Program-made: the position numbers and the translations under genes | DNA from: Leisingera sp. M658 | Lineage (GTDB): Bacteria > Pseudomonadota > Alphaproteobacteria > Rhodobacterales > Rhodobacteraceae | Direction: 5' to 3' | Assembly (NCBI RefSeq): GCF_025144145.1 | Contig: NZ_CP083548.1 | Coordinates: forward strand, 1 to 64,000 | Length of the DNA stretch: 64,000 bases | The notes under the pieces: model-generated | Databases searched by the model: none | What the model was told of the DNA's origin: nothing | Seen by the model: only the letters and a program-made list of their open reading frames with translations | In this document: positions 20,545-29,654 of the stretch, one piece after another | Numbering within the stretch: the stretch's first letter is position 1 | How the letters are laid out: each line of letters starts with the position of its first letter

Positions 20545-20578
20545 TTTCACCGGGGGCATTTGGGTGCCTCCGGTGAAA
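20545..20578 (+). terminator. Hairpin downstream of the RTX gene
   Basis: TTTCACCGG (20545-20553) pairs perfectly with CCGGTGAAA (20570-20578), 67 bases after the RTX stop, with further partial pairing inside. It is followed by only a weak AT stretch, so it may be an imperfect intrinsic terminator or an mRNA-stabilising hairpin. Confidence 0.5.
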
Positions 20579-20764
20579 ATCGGTTCCGGGTGCATATGAT
20601 TTAGACACCATTCAGAAATGCCGCCGGCTGCGCAAAGCAGAAACGTCACTGGATAGGGCAACAGGAACAAAGCTTGGCAGCCCGTAGACTTCAAATACCG
20701 AAGGGCTGATAAGCCTTGTGAGAACATGAGACTGAAACCGCTGGATAGCGGTTTGAGCCCAGAC

Positions 20765-21040
20765 CTACATAACTGTGATAATGTCGCCGACAGCGATGAT
20801 CTCGTTCAAGCAAAATTGGCGGTCTGCTCTCATATGCAGATGCGGTGAATCAAGATGGTCGTTCGGCCGCGGTTGATAAACCTCGTATGGGAATGATTTT
20901 CCAGCGTTTGAGATGAATATTTTTGGCTTCCAGTACAGTGCAAAGGCCAGATCAATCTGGTCTTTTGTGTGCAGAACACAACGACTTCGACCATCCTTGT
21001 CGTCGGTCAGAAGATCATAGTCGTTTATCTCAATGTTCAT
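20765..21040 (-). CDS. Small hypothetical protein, possibly 5'-truncated by IS481
   Basis: A 91-residue frame (begins MNIEINDYDLL, acidic N-terminus, contains VYQPRPNDHLDSPHLHM). I recognise no family. Its ATG at 21040 lies only about six bases from the left inverted repeat of the IS481 element and has no Shine-Dalgarno, so the original start may have been lost in the insertion. It could equally be a fortuitous frame. Confidence 0.35.
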   Translation of the reverse strand: MNIEINDYDLLTDDKDGRSRCVLHTKDQIDLAFALYWKPKIFISNAGKSFPYEVYQPRPNDHLDSPHLHMRADRQFCLNEIIAVGDIITVM

Positions 21041-21104
21041 ATGTAGTAGTTCAGATGTGATCTGACAGTCAGCCGTTTTTCCGGCGGCGTCTGTCAGGGC
21101 AAGT

Positions 21105-22181
21105 TCAGTTCAGGAACTTTTCCTTCCAGATTTCCTTTCCCTCAATCATGGTCTGGAACGGCGTTCTGCCGCAACACATTTTGCCCTGATGAGTGCGTTG
21201 GTGGTTGTAGTGGTGCAGCCATTCATCCAGATCGGCCTGCAGCGCATCAATTCTGTCATAGAGCTTCTTTCGGAACGCGACCTGATAGAACTCCTGCAAA
21301 ACTGTCTTGTGGAACCGCTCGCAGATCCCATTTGTCTGCGGTGATTTCACCTTGGTTTTCGTGTGGTCAATATCATTGATCGCCAGGAAGAGCTGGAAAT
21401 CGTGCTTATCGGCCCGGCCGCAGTATTCCGTGCCCCCGGTCCGTCATAATCCGCAGCACTGGCAGCTCATGCTCGTCATGAAACGGCAGCACCCGGTCAT
21501 TGAGCAGATCCGCGGCGGTGATCGGCGTTTTCGTGGTGTAGAGCTTGGCGTGAGCCACCTTGCTAAAGGTATCGACATAGGTCTGCTGATAGACCCGCCC
21601 CACGCCCTTGAGGGTGCCAACATAGAAGGTGTCCTGGCTGCCCAGATAGCCAGGGTGGGCCGTTTCAATCTCACCGCAGGCCTCATCGTCGAGCTTTTTC
21701 TTCTCCAGCGCCTGCACCTATGCCTCGGTCAGGATACCACCCTCTTGAGCGACGATGGCTTCCAGGGCCTTCAGGCGAGCCTTGACCCCTCTCGGGACAT
21801 TGCTGCGCAATGCCCTGCCGGGCAGTGGTTCGCCAGATCATGCCGCAGCCAGATAGACCGGACGCCGGATGGCGAAACAAATACGCCCAGCTTGCGCAGC
21901 TCGTTAGATGTGCGGGCCTGGCCATTGGCCGGGAAATCGGTGGCGGATTTGATGACGGCCTGCTCGGTGGCGTCATCAACCCGATTGGCCAGGTTGGGCT
22001 TGCGCCGGGTACGCTCGAACAGCGCCTCCACGCCGCCTTCGTCGACCGCTGATTTGTACCGGTAGAATGTATCCCGGCTGTAGCCCATGACTTGGCAAGC
22101 TTTGCTCACATTGCCCAGTTCTTCGGCCAGGTTCAGCAGCCCGGTTTTGTGTTTTATGATCTTGTCGGTAGAGTTCAACAT
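21105..22181 (-). pseudogene. IS481 transposase, broken by three lesions
   Basis: DDE transposase with N-terminal HTH (LGNVSKACQVMGYSRDTFYRYKSAVDEGG) and a C-terminal rve core (QTYVDTFSKVAHAKLY, SPQTNGICERFHKTVLQEF). ATG 22181 follows GAGGAAA. Lesions seen: a 41-44 base insertion at about 21786-21827 after IWLRHDLAN; a nonsense TAG in place of a Gln codon near 21718-21720 (LTEA-stop-VQALEKKK); and an extra G in a G5 run near 21436-21440 between LTDRG and TEYCGRA. It is clearly dead. Confidence 0.85.
21786..21827. repeat. 42-bp two-hairpin micro-element, copy 1 (inside IS481 transposase)
   Basis: Begins CCCCTCTCGGGA and ends GCCGGGCAGTG. Hairpin 1 is CATTGC-TGC-GCAATG; hairpin 2 is TGCCC-TGCC-GGGCA. 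The transposase reading frame changes across it by 2 modulo 3, consistent with a 41- or 44-base net insertion. It matches a second copy at 37322-37363 at 35 of 42 positions. Confidence 0.75.
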
Positions 22182-22316
22182 CGTGGTTTCCTCGTTTTGC
22201 GGTTGAGTTTGCACCACCATCAAAACGGGCAACCATCATCTCGATCAAGAGATGCGCCGTCCTCTTCCCGGTTCGCTGGGAAGGGGGCGGTGTCAGATCA
22301 CATCGGGACTAAATCA

Positions 22317-22631
22317 ATTCAACGGATCGCAGATCGTGGGGCCTATGTGAAGGTGCTTGATAAACCCTGGCTCGATCTGACCACTCCGATGGGCAAAGGC
22401 ATCCTCGCTTTCCTTTCCGCTTTGGCCGAAGACGAACGGGAGCGTATCACTCGGCGCGCGAACGAGGGCCGAGCCATCGCTGCGCGACAGGGCGTCAAAT
22501 TTGGCCGGAAACCCAAGTTAACTGAACATCAGCAGAAACTTGCCCGCGAGCGCATGGTCAACGGTGATACCTGCCGGGCCATCGCATTGGATCTCGGTGT
22601 AGCGCACACGACGATCTCAAGGCTGCGCTGA
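22317..22631 (+). pseudogene. Serine recombinase (resolvase) C-terminal fragment
   Basis: About 105 residues from IQRIADRGAYVKVLDKP to the end HTTISRLR, nearly identical to the C-terminal half of the complete resolvase at 49043-49588. The N-terminal catalytic part (YARVS with the nucleophile Ser) is missing because the IS481 right end replaces it; the joined frame runs a few codons into the IS. Non-functional on its own. Confidence 0.85.
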
Positions 22632-22767
22632 TCTGTAGGGCTCAAGCGTTGCAAAGCAATCGGTTGTCTTCGAGCTCTGTAGGTACGCAAAAAATCTAAG
22701 TGATTGAGAACTATGGACGTTGAGTCTCAATAACTCGGTCTCATTATTTACGTACTCCGACAATCCA
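22317..22767 (+). repeat. Resolvase-linked long repeat, copy A1
   Basis: 451 bases matching 49274-49724 with a constant offset (26957) and only a handful of mismatches by eye. It covers the resolvase C-terminus plus about 136 downstream noncoding bases, and the shared sequence stops within the loop of a palindrome (TCCGACA-ATCCA-TGTCGGA). Confidence 0.88.
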
Positions 22768-22917
22768 TGTCGGATCACCCTAATGGTGAGACTGCGGTTC
22801 CAACAAAATCAGCCACTTAGGTCTTTGAATTTCTGAGACTCGTAAACTCTCCAGTTTTCAACCCATGAGTCGAGAACCTGCCGTTCGTCCAACGTGCGGC
22901 GAAGGTGTCAAAAGAGC
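22738..22917 (+). repeat. Resolvase-linked tail repeat, copy B1, with nested palindrome
   Basis: 180 bases apparently identical to 44138-44317 (offset 21400); weaker homology extends about 30 bases further left. A nested palindrome occupies 22738-22792: outer arms GTCTCA/TGAGAC, inner arms TCCGACA/TGTCGGA around a 5-base loop. Both copies end at the same point (AAAAGAGC), suggesting an element boundary. The stretch 22632-23055 has no gene. Confidence 0.85.
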
Positions 22918-23055
22918 TCACTGCCGCCATGCGGTGCCGCGGCGACAGCGCAGCCCTTGAATTCTTCTGCATATTCCAGATACACCGGTTGACCGTCGGG
23001 CCAATGTCCAACATCACTCAAATGGAGTTCTACTTGGGAAATGTGAGATTATTCT

Positions 23056-23865
23056 ATGAAACCCTTTGGAATTGTCGCACTTGTTCTCTTGGCAGCAGCA
23101 GGAGGCTGGTACGTCTTCTTGCGAGACAAAATCCCTTCTGCGGAACAGGTCTTGATGGAAATCCGCAAGACGCTTCCTGATCAGACAGGCGTCAATCTGT
23201 CTCTGGAGCACTGCCAGTTTTCTATTAACAGCACAAAGAATAACGAGACCTCAGAGCAGCTTGCATTGAGTCGCCTGGAAGCGGACCTGACCTCTTTCAA
23301 GTTCGACAGCGTGGGCATCAGAACGGTTTCTGATGGCCGCGCCATTCTTACGATAAAAGCCAAACCGGTTTCAGACCGCCAGCTTGACCAGGCCGAGGCT
23401 TTGGTTGCGCTGGTTCCCGAAGAGATGCGCAGCAAGCGGGGCAGCACGCTCACGATGATCCCGAATGATGGGCCAGTCACAATCACCAAACCTCTGGCAG
23501 CTGATGAGTCTGGCGTCCTGGAGCGCAGCACCCTGAAAGACCTGCTGGAACAGCCAAACGGGCGGCTGTCTTTCCATTTGAGCAGCGTTGTTCGGATCAC
23601 CGAAGAAGTAGAGGCCCCGGCACCCCCGCAGCCTCATAAGGACGCCCCGGGCTTTCACAAGTTTGCCCAAGAGATCCAGGCTGACGATAGGCTGAACAAC
23701 TATTCGCTCTCGCTGGTTTATGTTGGTGCCGAGCCTGATCCTGATTCCCTGTTTGTTGCGGGCCTAAGCTTCCCGCCGCAGCTTCAGTTCATAACCCCAT
23801 CGGTCGATAAGGCTAAGGAATTGGCACGGACAATCATGCACTACGGGCAAACGAATTGCCGTTGA
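23056..23865 (+). CDS. Membrane-anchored hypothetical protein
   Basis: 269 residues. An N-terminal hydrophobic helix (FGIVALVLLAAAGGWYVFL) with no obvious cleavage site is followed by a hydrophilic domain of about 245 residues with alternating strand/helix character (LSRLEADLTSFKFDSVGIRTVSDGRA). Probably anchored in the inner membrane facing the periplasm. I recognise no family or catalytic motif. The long bias-consistent frame supports a real gene. It lies inside the mobile mosaic, about 140 bases after the B1 repeat. Confidence 0.7.
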   Translation: MKPFGIVALVLLAAAGGWYVFLRDKIPSAEQVLMEIRKTLPDQTGVNLSLEHCQFSINSTKNNETSEQLALSRLEADLTSFKFDSVGIRTVSDGRAILTIKAKPVSDRQLDQAEALVALVPEEMRSKRGSTLTMIPNDGPVTITKPLAADESGVLERSTLKDLLEQPNGRLSFHLSSVVRITEEVEAPAPPQPHKDAPGFHKFAQEIQADDRLNNYSLSLVYVGAEPDPDSLFVAGLSFPPQLQFITPSVDKAKELARTIMHYGQTNCR

Positions 23866-24306
23866 TTGGACCTTTGCTGCGCCTGTATGCATCAGCAGAA
23901 GGAGGCACGAGTTCTACTGTCTGGCGGTCAATCAGCTCTTGTCAGCCCTGTTGTCTACAGGCGCTCCTCCGGCCTGCACGGCAGTTCAAACAGCCACATC
24001 GACATTCGAGTACCTGATCAGGAAGCCTGGAACAAACAAGGGCAACGCTGCTGCCGCAGCGCAGCAGAGATCGCCGGAACCGCGTCAGAGCACCGTAGCC
24101 AGACGGTTACGTTTTGTCTGTACACCGCTATCGTTCGTTGGACGTGTTTTGAATGGCCGCAAAGCGCCGTTTTCGACGCGCTGCACAAGCGAAGGCTTGC
24201 CTGGTGGCCAGTGACAGCAATGGGCTCCCACCAGCCTAAGCCTACTTCAGCGGGCGGCAGGATCGAGCCCATTGTGGCGATTGCACCAAAAAGGTTACTA
24301 GGACCG
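23866..24306. other. Noncoding stretch
   Basis: About 440 bases between two genes. An open frame continuous with the following hydrolase exists, but its translation is Cys/Gln/Trp-rich with no family resemblance. I see no RNA gene, inverted repeat or promoter I can defend. Confidence 0.35.
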
Positions 24307-25200
24307 ATGAATAAGAACCAAGAAATCTTCTCCCATCGTGAAACCGGCCCCAATTTGAGTGTTCAACGAAGCTCGGGCGCAGAGGTTTTTCCTTATTGGA
24401 GTTTTACCAAAACCGTAGTCGCAATCTGTGCCTTAAAGATCGTGGAACTGGGCAAGCTCGATCTGGACGAACATCTCGCAGACCATGACTTCTCGCTTCG
24501 CCAATTACTGAATCACACCGCTGGCTTGCCGGACTACTATTCCCTGCCGGGCTACAGGAAAGCGGTTGCGAATGATGAAGAACCTTGGCCTGCTGAGCAC
24601 CTGTTCAATGCCACGATGGCGCAAGGCAGTTTGTTTACACCGGGTGAAGGCTGGGCCTATTCAAACCTTGGTTACATGCTGGCCCGCGATTTAATTGAAG
24701 ACGTCGCTGGTTCGTCATTCTCCAACCTTGTCAGTGAGATGATCTGCGACCCTCTCGGGCTGGACAGCATTGAGCTTGCGACGGCTAGAAAACACCTCTC
24801 ACGCGTTCACTGGGATGGAGCAAAGAGGTATCATCCAGGATGGGTATATCATGGATGTCTTACTGGAACTGCTGCAGACGCTGCACGGCTATTACATGCT
24901 CTGTTTACGGGAAGGTTGCTCAATGCGGTTACGCTTGAACAGATGCTGATCCGTCATCCTCTTGGCGGCGCTATTGAAGGTCGGCCTTGGACGAAATGTG
25001 GCTATGCATCTGGCCTTATGAGCGGCCGGTGCGGGAGGGTCGGCCGCACTGTCGGGCATTCCGGCGGGGGTCCCTTCAGCGTCAACGCAGTCTATCATTT
25101 TCCCGATTTGAAGGAGCCGGTCACGGTTGCGAGCTTCTCTGATGGGCGAAATGAGGGCGTTGCTGAGTTCGCTGCGGTTGAATGCGCTGGTCAGAACTGA
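24307..25200 (+). CDS. Serine beta-lactamase-like hydrolase (class C / EstB / penicillin-binding-protein family)
   Basis: 297 residues. ATG 24307 has TAGGA upstream; an upstream extension of the frame is unlike the family. The catalytic triad motifs are present: SxxK as SFTK (near residue 36), YxN as YSN in WAYSNLGYMLARDLIE, and HSGGG near the C-terminus in place of KTG. Also diagnostic is LRQLLNHTAGLPDYY. No signal peptide, so it is probably a cytoplasmic esterase or D-amino-peptidase rather than a true periplasmic beta-lactamase. Orphan in the mobile mosaic; substrate unknown. Confidence 0.85.
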   Translation: MNKNQEIFSHRETGPNLSVQRSSGAEVFPYWSFTKTVVAICALKIVELGKLDLDEHLADHDFSLRQLLNHTAGLPDYYSLPGYRKAVANDEEPWPAEHLFNATMAQGSLFTPGEGWAYSNLGYMLARDLIEDVAGSSFSNLVSEMICDPLGLDSIELATARKHLSRVHWDGAKRYHPGWVYHGCLTGTAADAARLLHALFTGRLLNAVTLEQMLIRHPLGGAIEGRPWTKCGYASGLMSGRCGRVGRTVGHSGGGPFSVNAVYHFPDLKEPVTVASFSDGRNEGVAEFAAVECAGQN

Positions 25201-25927
25201 CCGCGTAGCGGTCTTGCTGTAGTTGAGCGTTGAAGGTCCGCAAGGCTCCGTTAGCTACTTGCCGCACCTGCGAGAGGCTACCACAAGGCCGACGGCAGCT
25301 GTGGGCTCACTGCCGCCGAATGCTTGAGCAGCAAGATCCTTGTTGTGCGTGGACAGGAACCGGCCATCGAAAGCTCTGGCCAAGAGATTGATCCTGCGGC
25401 GTTTCCGATGATGTGCTGCCATCCGTGTCCCAAAAGCCAAGGTTCGGCCTGGTGGCGGCGAAATCTTGGTGAGAGCCCAACCTGCTCCTTGGAGTTTAGC
25501 GCTGCGTGAGCGTGCAGTACGAAAATCGCTGCAAGCGCTCAGGTTCCACTGCCGCAGGGCAGCGACACAAACTGCCATTCGTCGATTGCGCCGAAAATCT
25601 AAGACGGCAGTTTCACAGCTTGCGGAAAAAGCCGCAGCATCCGTCGCTGGAGATAATGACAACAGACAGCCCAACGCCGTCCCATACCGGGTGACAAACC
25701 TGCCAAGCCAGCACATGCAGTTCGGGCGGAATGCCTTCATTCGCGGCATCTGCGAGAGCAACTGGTCAGATCTCTGAAGGCAGTCATTCAAAGTTTATAG
25801 GCAAGTTCTGTCGGGCAGCAGAAACGCCAGAAATGCAGCAGCATCCGGATTTTGCTTCGCCGTGCCGATTGCCGGTTCGAGAGATCATTTTTGCATCTTA
25901 GGCGACAGTAGATTGCCAAGACTTATA
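25201..25927. other. Long region without a recognisable gene
   Basis: About 730 bases. Open frames on both strands (for example 25255-25791 minus) have translations rich in Ser, Arg and Cys with no recognisable domain and no good ribosome site. It appears to be decayed DNA inside the mosaic region. Confidence 0.35.
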
Positions 25928-26154
25928 GGTCGCGCACGCCACTTCGCGACGCCTTTCAACAGCTTGCCCTGTCTGACCTGGCCGAACTGATCCCGCGCCA
26001 TGGTGCCTTTATTCGTAGGCCCGGACCGGCGGAACTAATGGAGATGTTCGAGATGATGGCAGAGCTGGAGGCCGTTTGCGGTCGGCCGGCTACGCTGCGG
26101 ATTTCGGAAGAGACGCCAACCTCAATCAGGAACGGCCCATTTTTCGGGCCTTAA
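25928..26154 (+). pseudogene. GntR-family (FadR subgroup) regulator remnant
   Basis: The frame from 25928 reads RSRTPLRDAFQQLALSDL, then AELIPRHGAFIRRPGPAE and LMEMFEMMAELEAVCGR. This is the recognition helix, wing and start of the effector domain of a GntR/FadR-type regulator. The first part of the HTH is absent upstream and the frame ends at a stop at 26152-26154 after about 75 codons, so only a fragment of about one third remains. It overlaps the 3' end of the convergent LysR gene. Confidence 0.65.
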
Positions 26155-27031
26155 CGAAATTTTTAAATGCCTGAAGGCGCGCCGGTACATTCCGTTTAGA
26201 TAAGTAGTTGAGTGAAAAGCAGGGAAGCCTTTCAAGGCTCTTTGGAAGAACCTCTATCAGCCTGCCACTTCGAATTGCAGGTTCTGCGGAAGCCGAAAAC
26301 AGATAGGCTAGACCAAGGCCTGCTTCCGCGTATCTCAAGATCGAGTTCACGTTGTTGGAGATTACTCGCGGCTTTGGCATAACCGTGATTGGGCCATCGC
26401 GGGTCTTGAACACCCACGGAGCCAATTTTTCTGAATCCCCGAAAGCAAAACATATCCCCTCGTGGCGCACGATATCATGAGGGAAGTGTAAGGGCCCGGC
26501 CTCCACTAGGTAGGACGGCTGAGCGACCACCTTCATCTCATGGGGCGGACCAATCGAAATAGCGTAGGTATCCGGGTCCAACAATGTTTCGACACGTATG
26601 GCCGCATCAATGCCGCTGGTCAACAGATCGACTTTTCTTTCGTCATAGATCACCTCTATGGCCAGTGTCGGGTACAAAGCCGCAAAATCAGAAATCGCTG
26701 TGTCTAGAAACAACTGACCAGTGCCAACTGGCGCGCTGAGACGGAGCGTACCGGTCAGCCCTTCCCTGAATTCGTTGATTTCCTCAAGCGCGGTATCCAA
26801 CTCGTCAATTGCGGGCAGGCTACGGCGATAAAGAGCTTCACCCGCACGCGTTAAGGAGATTTCGCGCGTAGTCCGCTCGAAAAGACGTACACCGAGCCGG
26901 TCTTCGAAACGTTGAACCGCCTCGCTGACAGAACCGGCCCCCAGCTTCAGGTTCTTTGCCGCCGCACGAAATCCATTTGCGCGCGCAACCTCGACAAAGA
27001 TTGCCAGGTCATTGAGTCTGCCACGGCTCAT
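26126..27031 (-). CDS. LysR-family transcriptional regulator
   Basis: 301 residues with HTH at residues about 9-67 (VEVARANGFRAAAKNLKLGAGSVSEAVQRFEDRLGVRL, split motif) and a C-terminal effector domain (SGIDAAIRVETLLDPDTYA). The family resembles aromatic-compound or LrhA/DsdC-like LysRs with a group-specific start DLAIFVEV. It diverges from the small monooxygenase gene at 27175 and probably controls it. The ATG at 27031 is the only start keeping the HTH at the N-terminus. Confidence 0.92.
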   Translation of the reverse strand: MSRGRLNDLAIFVEVARANGFRAAAKNLKLGAGSVSEAVQRFEDRLGVRLFERTTREISLTRAGEALYRRSLPAIDELDTALEEINEFREGLTGTLRLSAPVGTGQLFLDTAISDFAALYPTLAIEVIYDERKVDLLTSGIDAAIRVETLLDPDTYAISIGPPHEMKVVAQPSYLVEAGPLHFPHDIVRHEGICFAFGDSEKLAPWVFKTRDGPITVMPKPRVISNNVNSILRYAEAGLGLAYLFSASAEPAIRSGRLIEVLPKSLERLPCFSLNYLSKRNVPARLQAFKNFVKARKMGRS

Positions 27032-27174
27032 CGTTCTATTTTTCTAACAAGGTGATCGGATAGTCAGTATTTTTCAAACGAATACCTTTCCCTAAGTTAC
27101 TTGGCAATGACCTAGCGCAGAGCCTCCGGCAAGAGCTGTTAAAGCTAGGCCTGAACGGTAGAAAGGATAAGCTC

Positions 27175-27495
27175 ATGAGCACAAAGAAAATCTGGGATCT
27201 TCATATGCGGGTCTCTGGACCGTTGAACGAGGAAGCTGCCGAAGGCATGCGTCAGCTCGCGCAGAGTATTGCAGAAGAGCCAGGGGTGATCTGGAAGATC
27301 TGGACGCGCGAAGGCGAGAGCGACCGATTTGGCTCAACCTATCTCTTCCAGGATCTTGAAGCCTTGGAAACCTATAAGGCGATGCACTTGAAGCGGCTTG
27401 AGGCCTTTGGAGTGACCGATGTAACAGACTATGTATTCGATATCATGGAAGAGCTGAGCACTATCAACAATGCTCCGGTAAATGATCCGGATTGA
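27175..27495 (+). CDS. YdhR-type putative monooxygenase
   Basis: 106-residue single-domain protein of the YdhR family (dimeric alpha-beta barrel). Diagnostic features are GPLNEEAAEGMRQLAQSIAEEPGVIWKIW split by the helix and FGSTYLFQDLEALETY toward the centre. Ribosome site: AAGGATAAGCTC before ATG 27175. Family members are proposed to act on aromatic or quinone compounds, but the reaction is not established. It is a single-gene unit divergent from the LysR at 26126-27031 and convergent with another LysR across a terminator hairpin. Confidence 0.82.
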   Translation: MSTKKIWDLHMRVSGPLNEEAAEGMRQLAQSIAEEPGVIWKIWTREGESDRFGSTYLFQDLEALETYKAMHLKRLEAFGVTDVTDYVFDIMEELSTINNAPVNDPD

Positions 27496-27516
27496 CCTGC
27501 TCCCCTCGAAGACAAC

Positions 27517-27545
27517 TGGCCCCGCGCATTTCGGTTGCGGGGTCA
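27517..27545. terminator. Bidirectional hairpin between convergent genes
   Basis: TGGCCCCGC (27517-27525) pairs with GCGGGGTCA (27537-27545), one G-U wobble, loop of 11. It lies between the stop of the YdhR gene and the stop codon of the convergent LysR gene, so it fits a shared terminator. Confidence 0.6.
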
Positions 27546-28466
27546 CGCATTACCGCTGGACGCTTGAACTCCGGCGGCAGAACCTTGCTGAAGGCAAAGG
27601 AATTCAACAAACCGGTTCATGGCGCCGTTGCAGCTGGATTTCTTCCAAATCGCAATAGTTTCAAGTCTTTCCGTAATATCCTCAAAGGGAATGGAGACCA
27701 ATCCTGGCGGTGGGGTACGGCAGGTGCTTTCGGCGAGAACCGTGATCCCCATACGGCTGGCAACAAGCCCTAGGATGGCGGCAGAATTATAGGCTTCCTG
27801 GACGATATCAGGCATGAAGCCTGCCCGGCGGCAAAGCGGCAGAAAATGGTAGTAGAAATACTCCCAATCCTTAGCTGGACCATGCACAAACTGCTCCTTT
27901 GCCAATTCTTCCAGCCGGATGCTGCCACGGTGAGCCAAGGGGTGCCCTTCGTAGACGATACAGAGCAGGTGTTCCTGCTGGACGCTGACTGAGGCGATAT
28001 CGGGCAAGTTCACTGGACCAGTGACGAAGCCGACATCCAGCGTCCCTTCTTCCAAACGGTGCAGCTGTTCCGTGGTTACCCCATGAAGCGGTTTAAGTGT
28101 GATGCCCGAAAATTCCTGCTGAAATGTCTTGAGTAAATCGGGGAGGCATCCGCCTATTGCAAAATCCGTATACCCAATGCGCAGTGACCCGATCTTTCCC
28201 TGGTCTGCTTGCCGCGCATTTTCAACAGCGCGTTCCGTCGCCGTCAGGACACCTCGGCAGCCCTCTAGGAACACCCGGCCCGCTTCAGTCAGCACAGTGA
28301 CCCGGTTGCTGCGCTCAAACAGACTTACCTTCAATTCGCGTTCAAGATGCTGAATTGCCCGGCTCAGCGCCGGTTGTGCGATGTTCAGCCGGGCTGCAGC
28401 CCGGCGAAAATGCTGTTCTTCAGCGACGGCAATGAAATAGCGGATGTGCCGCAGGCCAATATGCAT
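27543..28466 (-). CDS. LysR-family transcriptional regulator of the TRAP locus
   Basis: 307 residues. It has a CbbR/CatR-like N-terminus (LRHIRYFIAVAEEQHFRRAA, then LNIAQPALSRAIQHLERELKVSLFERSNR) and a LysR substrate domain. It is transcribed away from the TRAP transporter/dimethylformamidase operon starting at 28575, with about 108 bases between starts, and most likely controls it in response to the transported or hydrolysed compound. The intergenic region holds AATTATGACTTAATTGATATTA, AT-rich as expected for a LysR box and promoter; the exact site is not defined. Confidence 0.92.
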   Translation of the reverse strand: MHIGLRHIRYFIAVAEEQHFRRAAARLNIAQPALSRAIQHLERELKVSLFERSNRVTVLTEAGRVFLEGCRGVLTATERAVENARQADQGKIGSLRIGYTDFAIGGCLPDLLKTFQQEFSGITLKPLHGVTTEQLHRLEEGTLDVGFVTGPVNLPDIASVSVQQEHLLCIVYEGHPLAHRGSIRLEELAKEQFVHGPAKDWEYFYYHFLPLCRRAGFMPDIVQEAYNSAAILGLVASRMGITVLAESTCRTPPPGLVSIPFEDITERLETIAIWKKSSCNGAMNRFVEFLCLQQGSAAGVQASSGNA

Positions 28467-28574
28467 GATGCCGTCCAGTTATCAATTATGACTTAATTGA
28501 TATTATACCTGCATGTATTCCTGTGCCAAGCTTTCTGCAGATCCAAAGACACAACACTTCTGGGAGGAAACCAC

Positions 28575-29573
28575 ATGTTTGAGGGAAAGCTACTGCCAAT
28601 CCTGGCTTCGGCAGCCATCGTAGCAGCATCGGCGCAAAGCGTCTGGGCCGGTAATGTAACCATCAACCTTGGCTATGCTGCTGCCGAAGGCAGCTCCTAC
28701 AGCGTATTGGCCGACAAATTCGAGGAGCTGGCCGAGGAGTATTCCGGCGGCACGGTAGATGTGCGCGTCCGGTGCTGCGGCCAGCTGATGGGCGAGGATG
28801 AAGCGTTTAAGGCGATGCAGCTGGGCACCGTCGACATGCACATTATCACCGGCAACAACATCTCACCGCATTTCCCTCTAATGGACGCCTTTGTGCTTCC
28901 CTATGTCTTCGAGGACAAAATCCATGCTTACAAGGTGCTGGAAGGGGAAGTCGGCACTGGATTATCCAATCAGCTGCATACCGCAACCAATGTGCATTTG
29001 CTGACATTCGGCTTTGTTGGCGACAGGGATTTTTATAACGCCCGCAATCCGATCACCAAAATGGAGGACATGGCCGGACTGAAGGTGCGTGTGCCAAAAA
29101 ACCAGGTGATGATCGACACATTTGCGGAATTCGGTGCCGCCCCAATTCCGCTGCCCTGGGCCGATACGCCAACCGCGTTGCAGACCGGCACGGTAGAAGG
29201 GGCGGACAATGGCACCTCATTCATTAAGTCCCAGAAGTTCTACGAAATTATGCCGCATTTCACGGTGCTTGAGCATTTTTCGTACTTCTCGCCGCTGTTT
29301 GCTAGCGACCGGATCATGAACAAGCTGGACGACGCGCAGCGCGATGCCGTGATGCGTGCGGCGCGGGATGCCGGGCTGTATCAGAAAGAGGAAATGGGCA
29401 GCCGGGTTGCAGGCATCCGTGCCTTCCTGACTGGTGAGGGCGGCATGCAAACCGCCGAGTTTGAGCGCTCCGGCTTCCTTGCCGCGGGCCAGCGGGTGCA
29501 GGATCGTTATGCCGCCGAAAAAGGTGATGATTTCAAAGCACTTCTGGCGGCTATCCGCGCAGCAGCCGACTGA
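28575..29573 (+). CDS. dctP: TRAP transporter solute-binding protein DctP
   Basis: 332 residues. ATG 28575 has GGGAGG at 28562-28567. A signal peptide (LLPILASAAIVAASAQSVWA) precedes the mature protein. TRAP signatures include GQLMGEDEAFKAMQLGTVDM and LKVRVPKNQVMIDTFAEFGA followed by PIPLPWADTPTALQTGTVEG, containing the conserved ligand-carboxylate Arg (VRVPK). It captures an organic acid or amide-related solute in the periplasm for DctQM. The ligand is not deducible, but the downstream enzyme suggests an N-substituted amide or its product. Confidence 0.93.
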   Translation: MFEGKLLPILASAAIVAASAQSVWAGNVTINLGYAAAEGSSYSVLADKFEELAEEYSGGTVDVRVRCCGQLMGEDEAFKAMQLGTVDMHIITGNNISPHFPLMDAFVLPYVFEDKIHAYKVLEGEVGTGLSNQLHTATNVHLLTFGFVGDRDFYNARNPITKMEDMAGLKVRVPKNQVMIDTFAEFGAAPIPLPWADTPTALQTGTVEGADNGTSFIKSQKFYEIMPHFTVLEHFSYFSPLFASDRIMNKLDDAQRDAVMRAARDAGLYQKEEMGSRVAGIRAFLTGEGGMQTAEFERSGFLAAGQRVQDRYAAEKGDDFKALLAAIRAAAD

Positions 29574-29590
29574 CAGGCTTCTCCCTGACT

Positions 29591-29628
29591 GCGGGTACGT
29601 GCGCCACCCTTCATGTGCCCGCCTTTTT
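29591..29628 (+). terminator. Attenuator-like hairpin between dctP and dctQ
   Basis: GCGGGTACGTG (29591-29601) pairs with CATGTGCCCGC (29612-29622) including two G-U pairs, followed by TTTTT (29624-29628). This is a classic intrinsic-terminator layout placed just after a binding-protein gene, where partial termination or mRNA protection commonly raises binding-protein output over permease. Confidence 0.7.
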
Positions 29629-29654
29629 AACTTCTGATGTCAACGGAGGTAACG

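Larger units (their letters stand above)
21047..22311 (-). mobile_element. IS481-family insertion sequence (inactivated)
   Basis: About 1265 bases bounded by inverted repeats: TAGTTCAGATGTGATCTGACA at the left (21047-21067) against the complement of TGTCAGATCACATCGGGACTA at the right (22291-22311), with mismatches. It contains one degraded transposase gene on the minus strand. The right end sits directly against a serine-recombinase fragment, while the left end borders an unrelated frame, so flanking DNA has been rearranged since insertion. I cannot identify a target duplication. Confidence 0.8.

Noticed and set aside
25255-25791. 178-codon minus-strand frame
   Set aside because: No ribosome site, no family resemblance and Arg/Ser/Cys-heavy composition; treated as noncoding.
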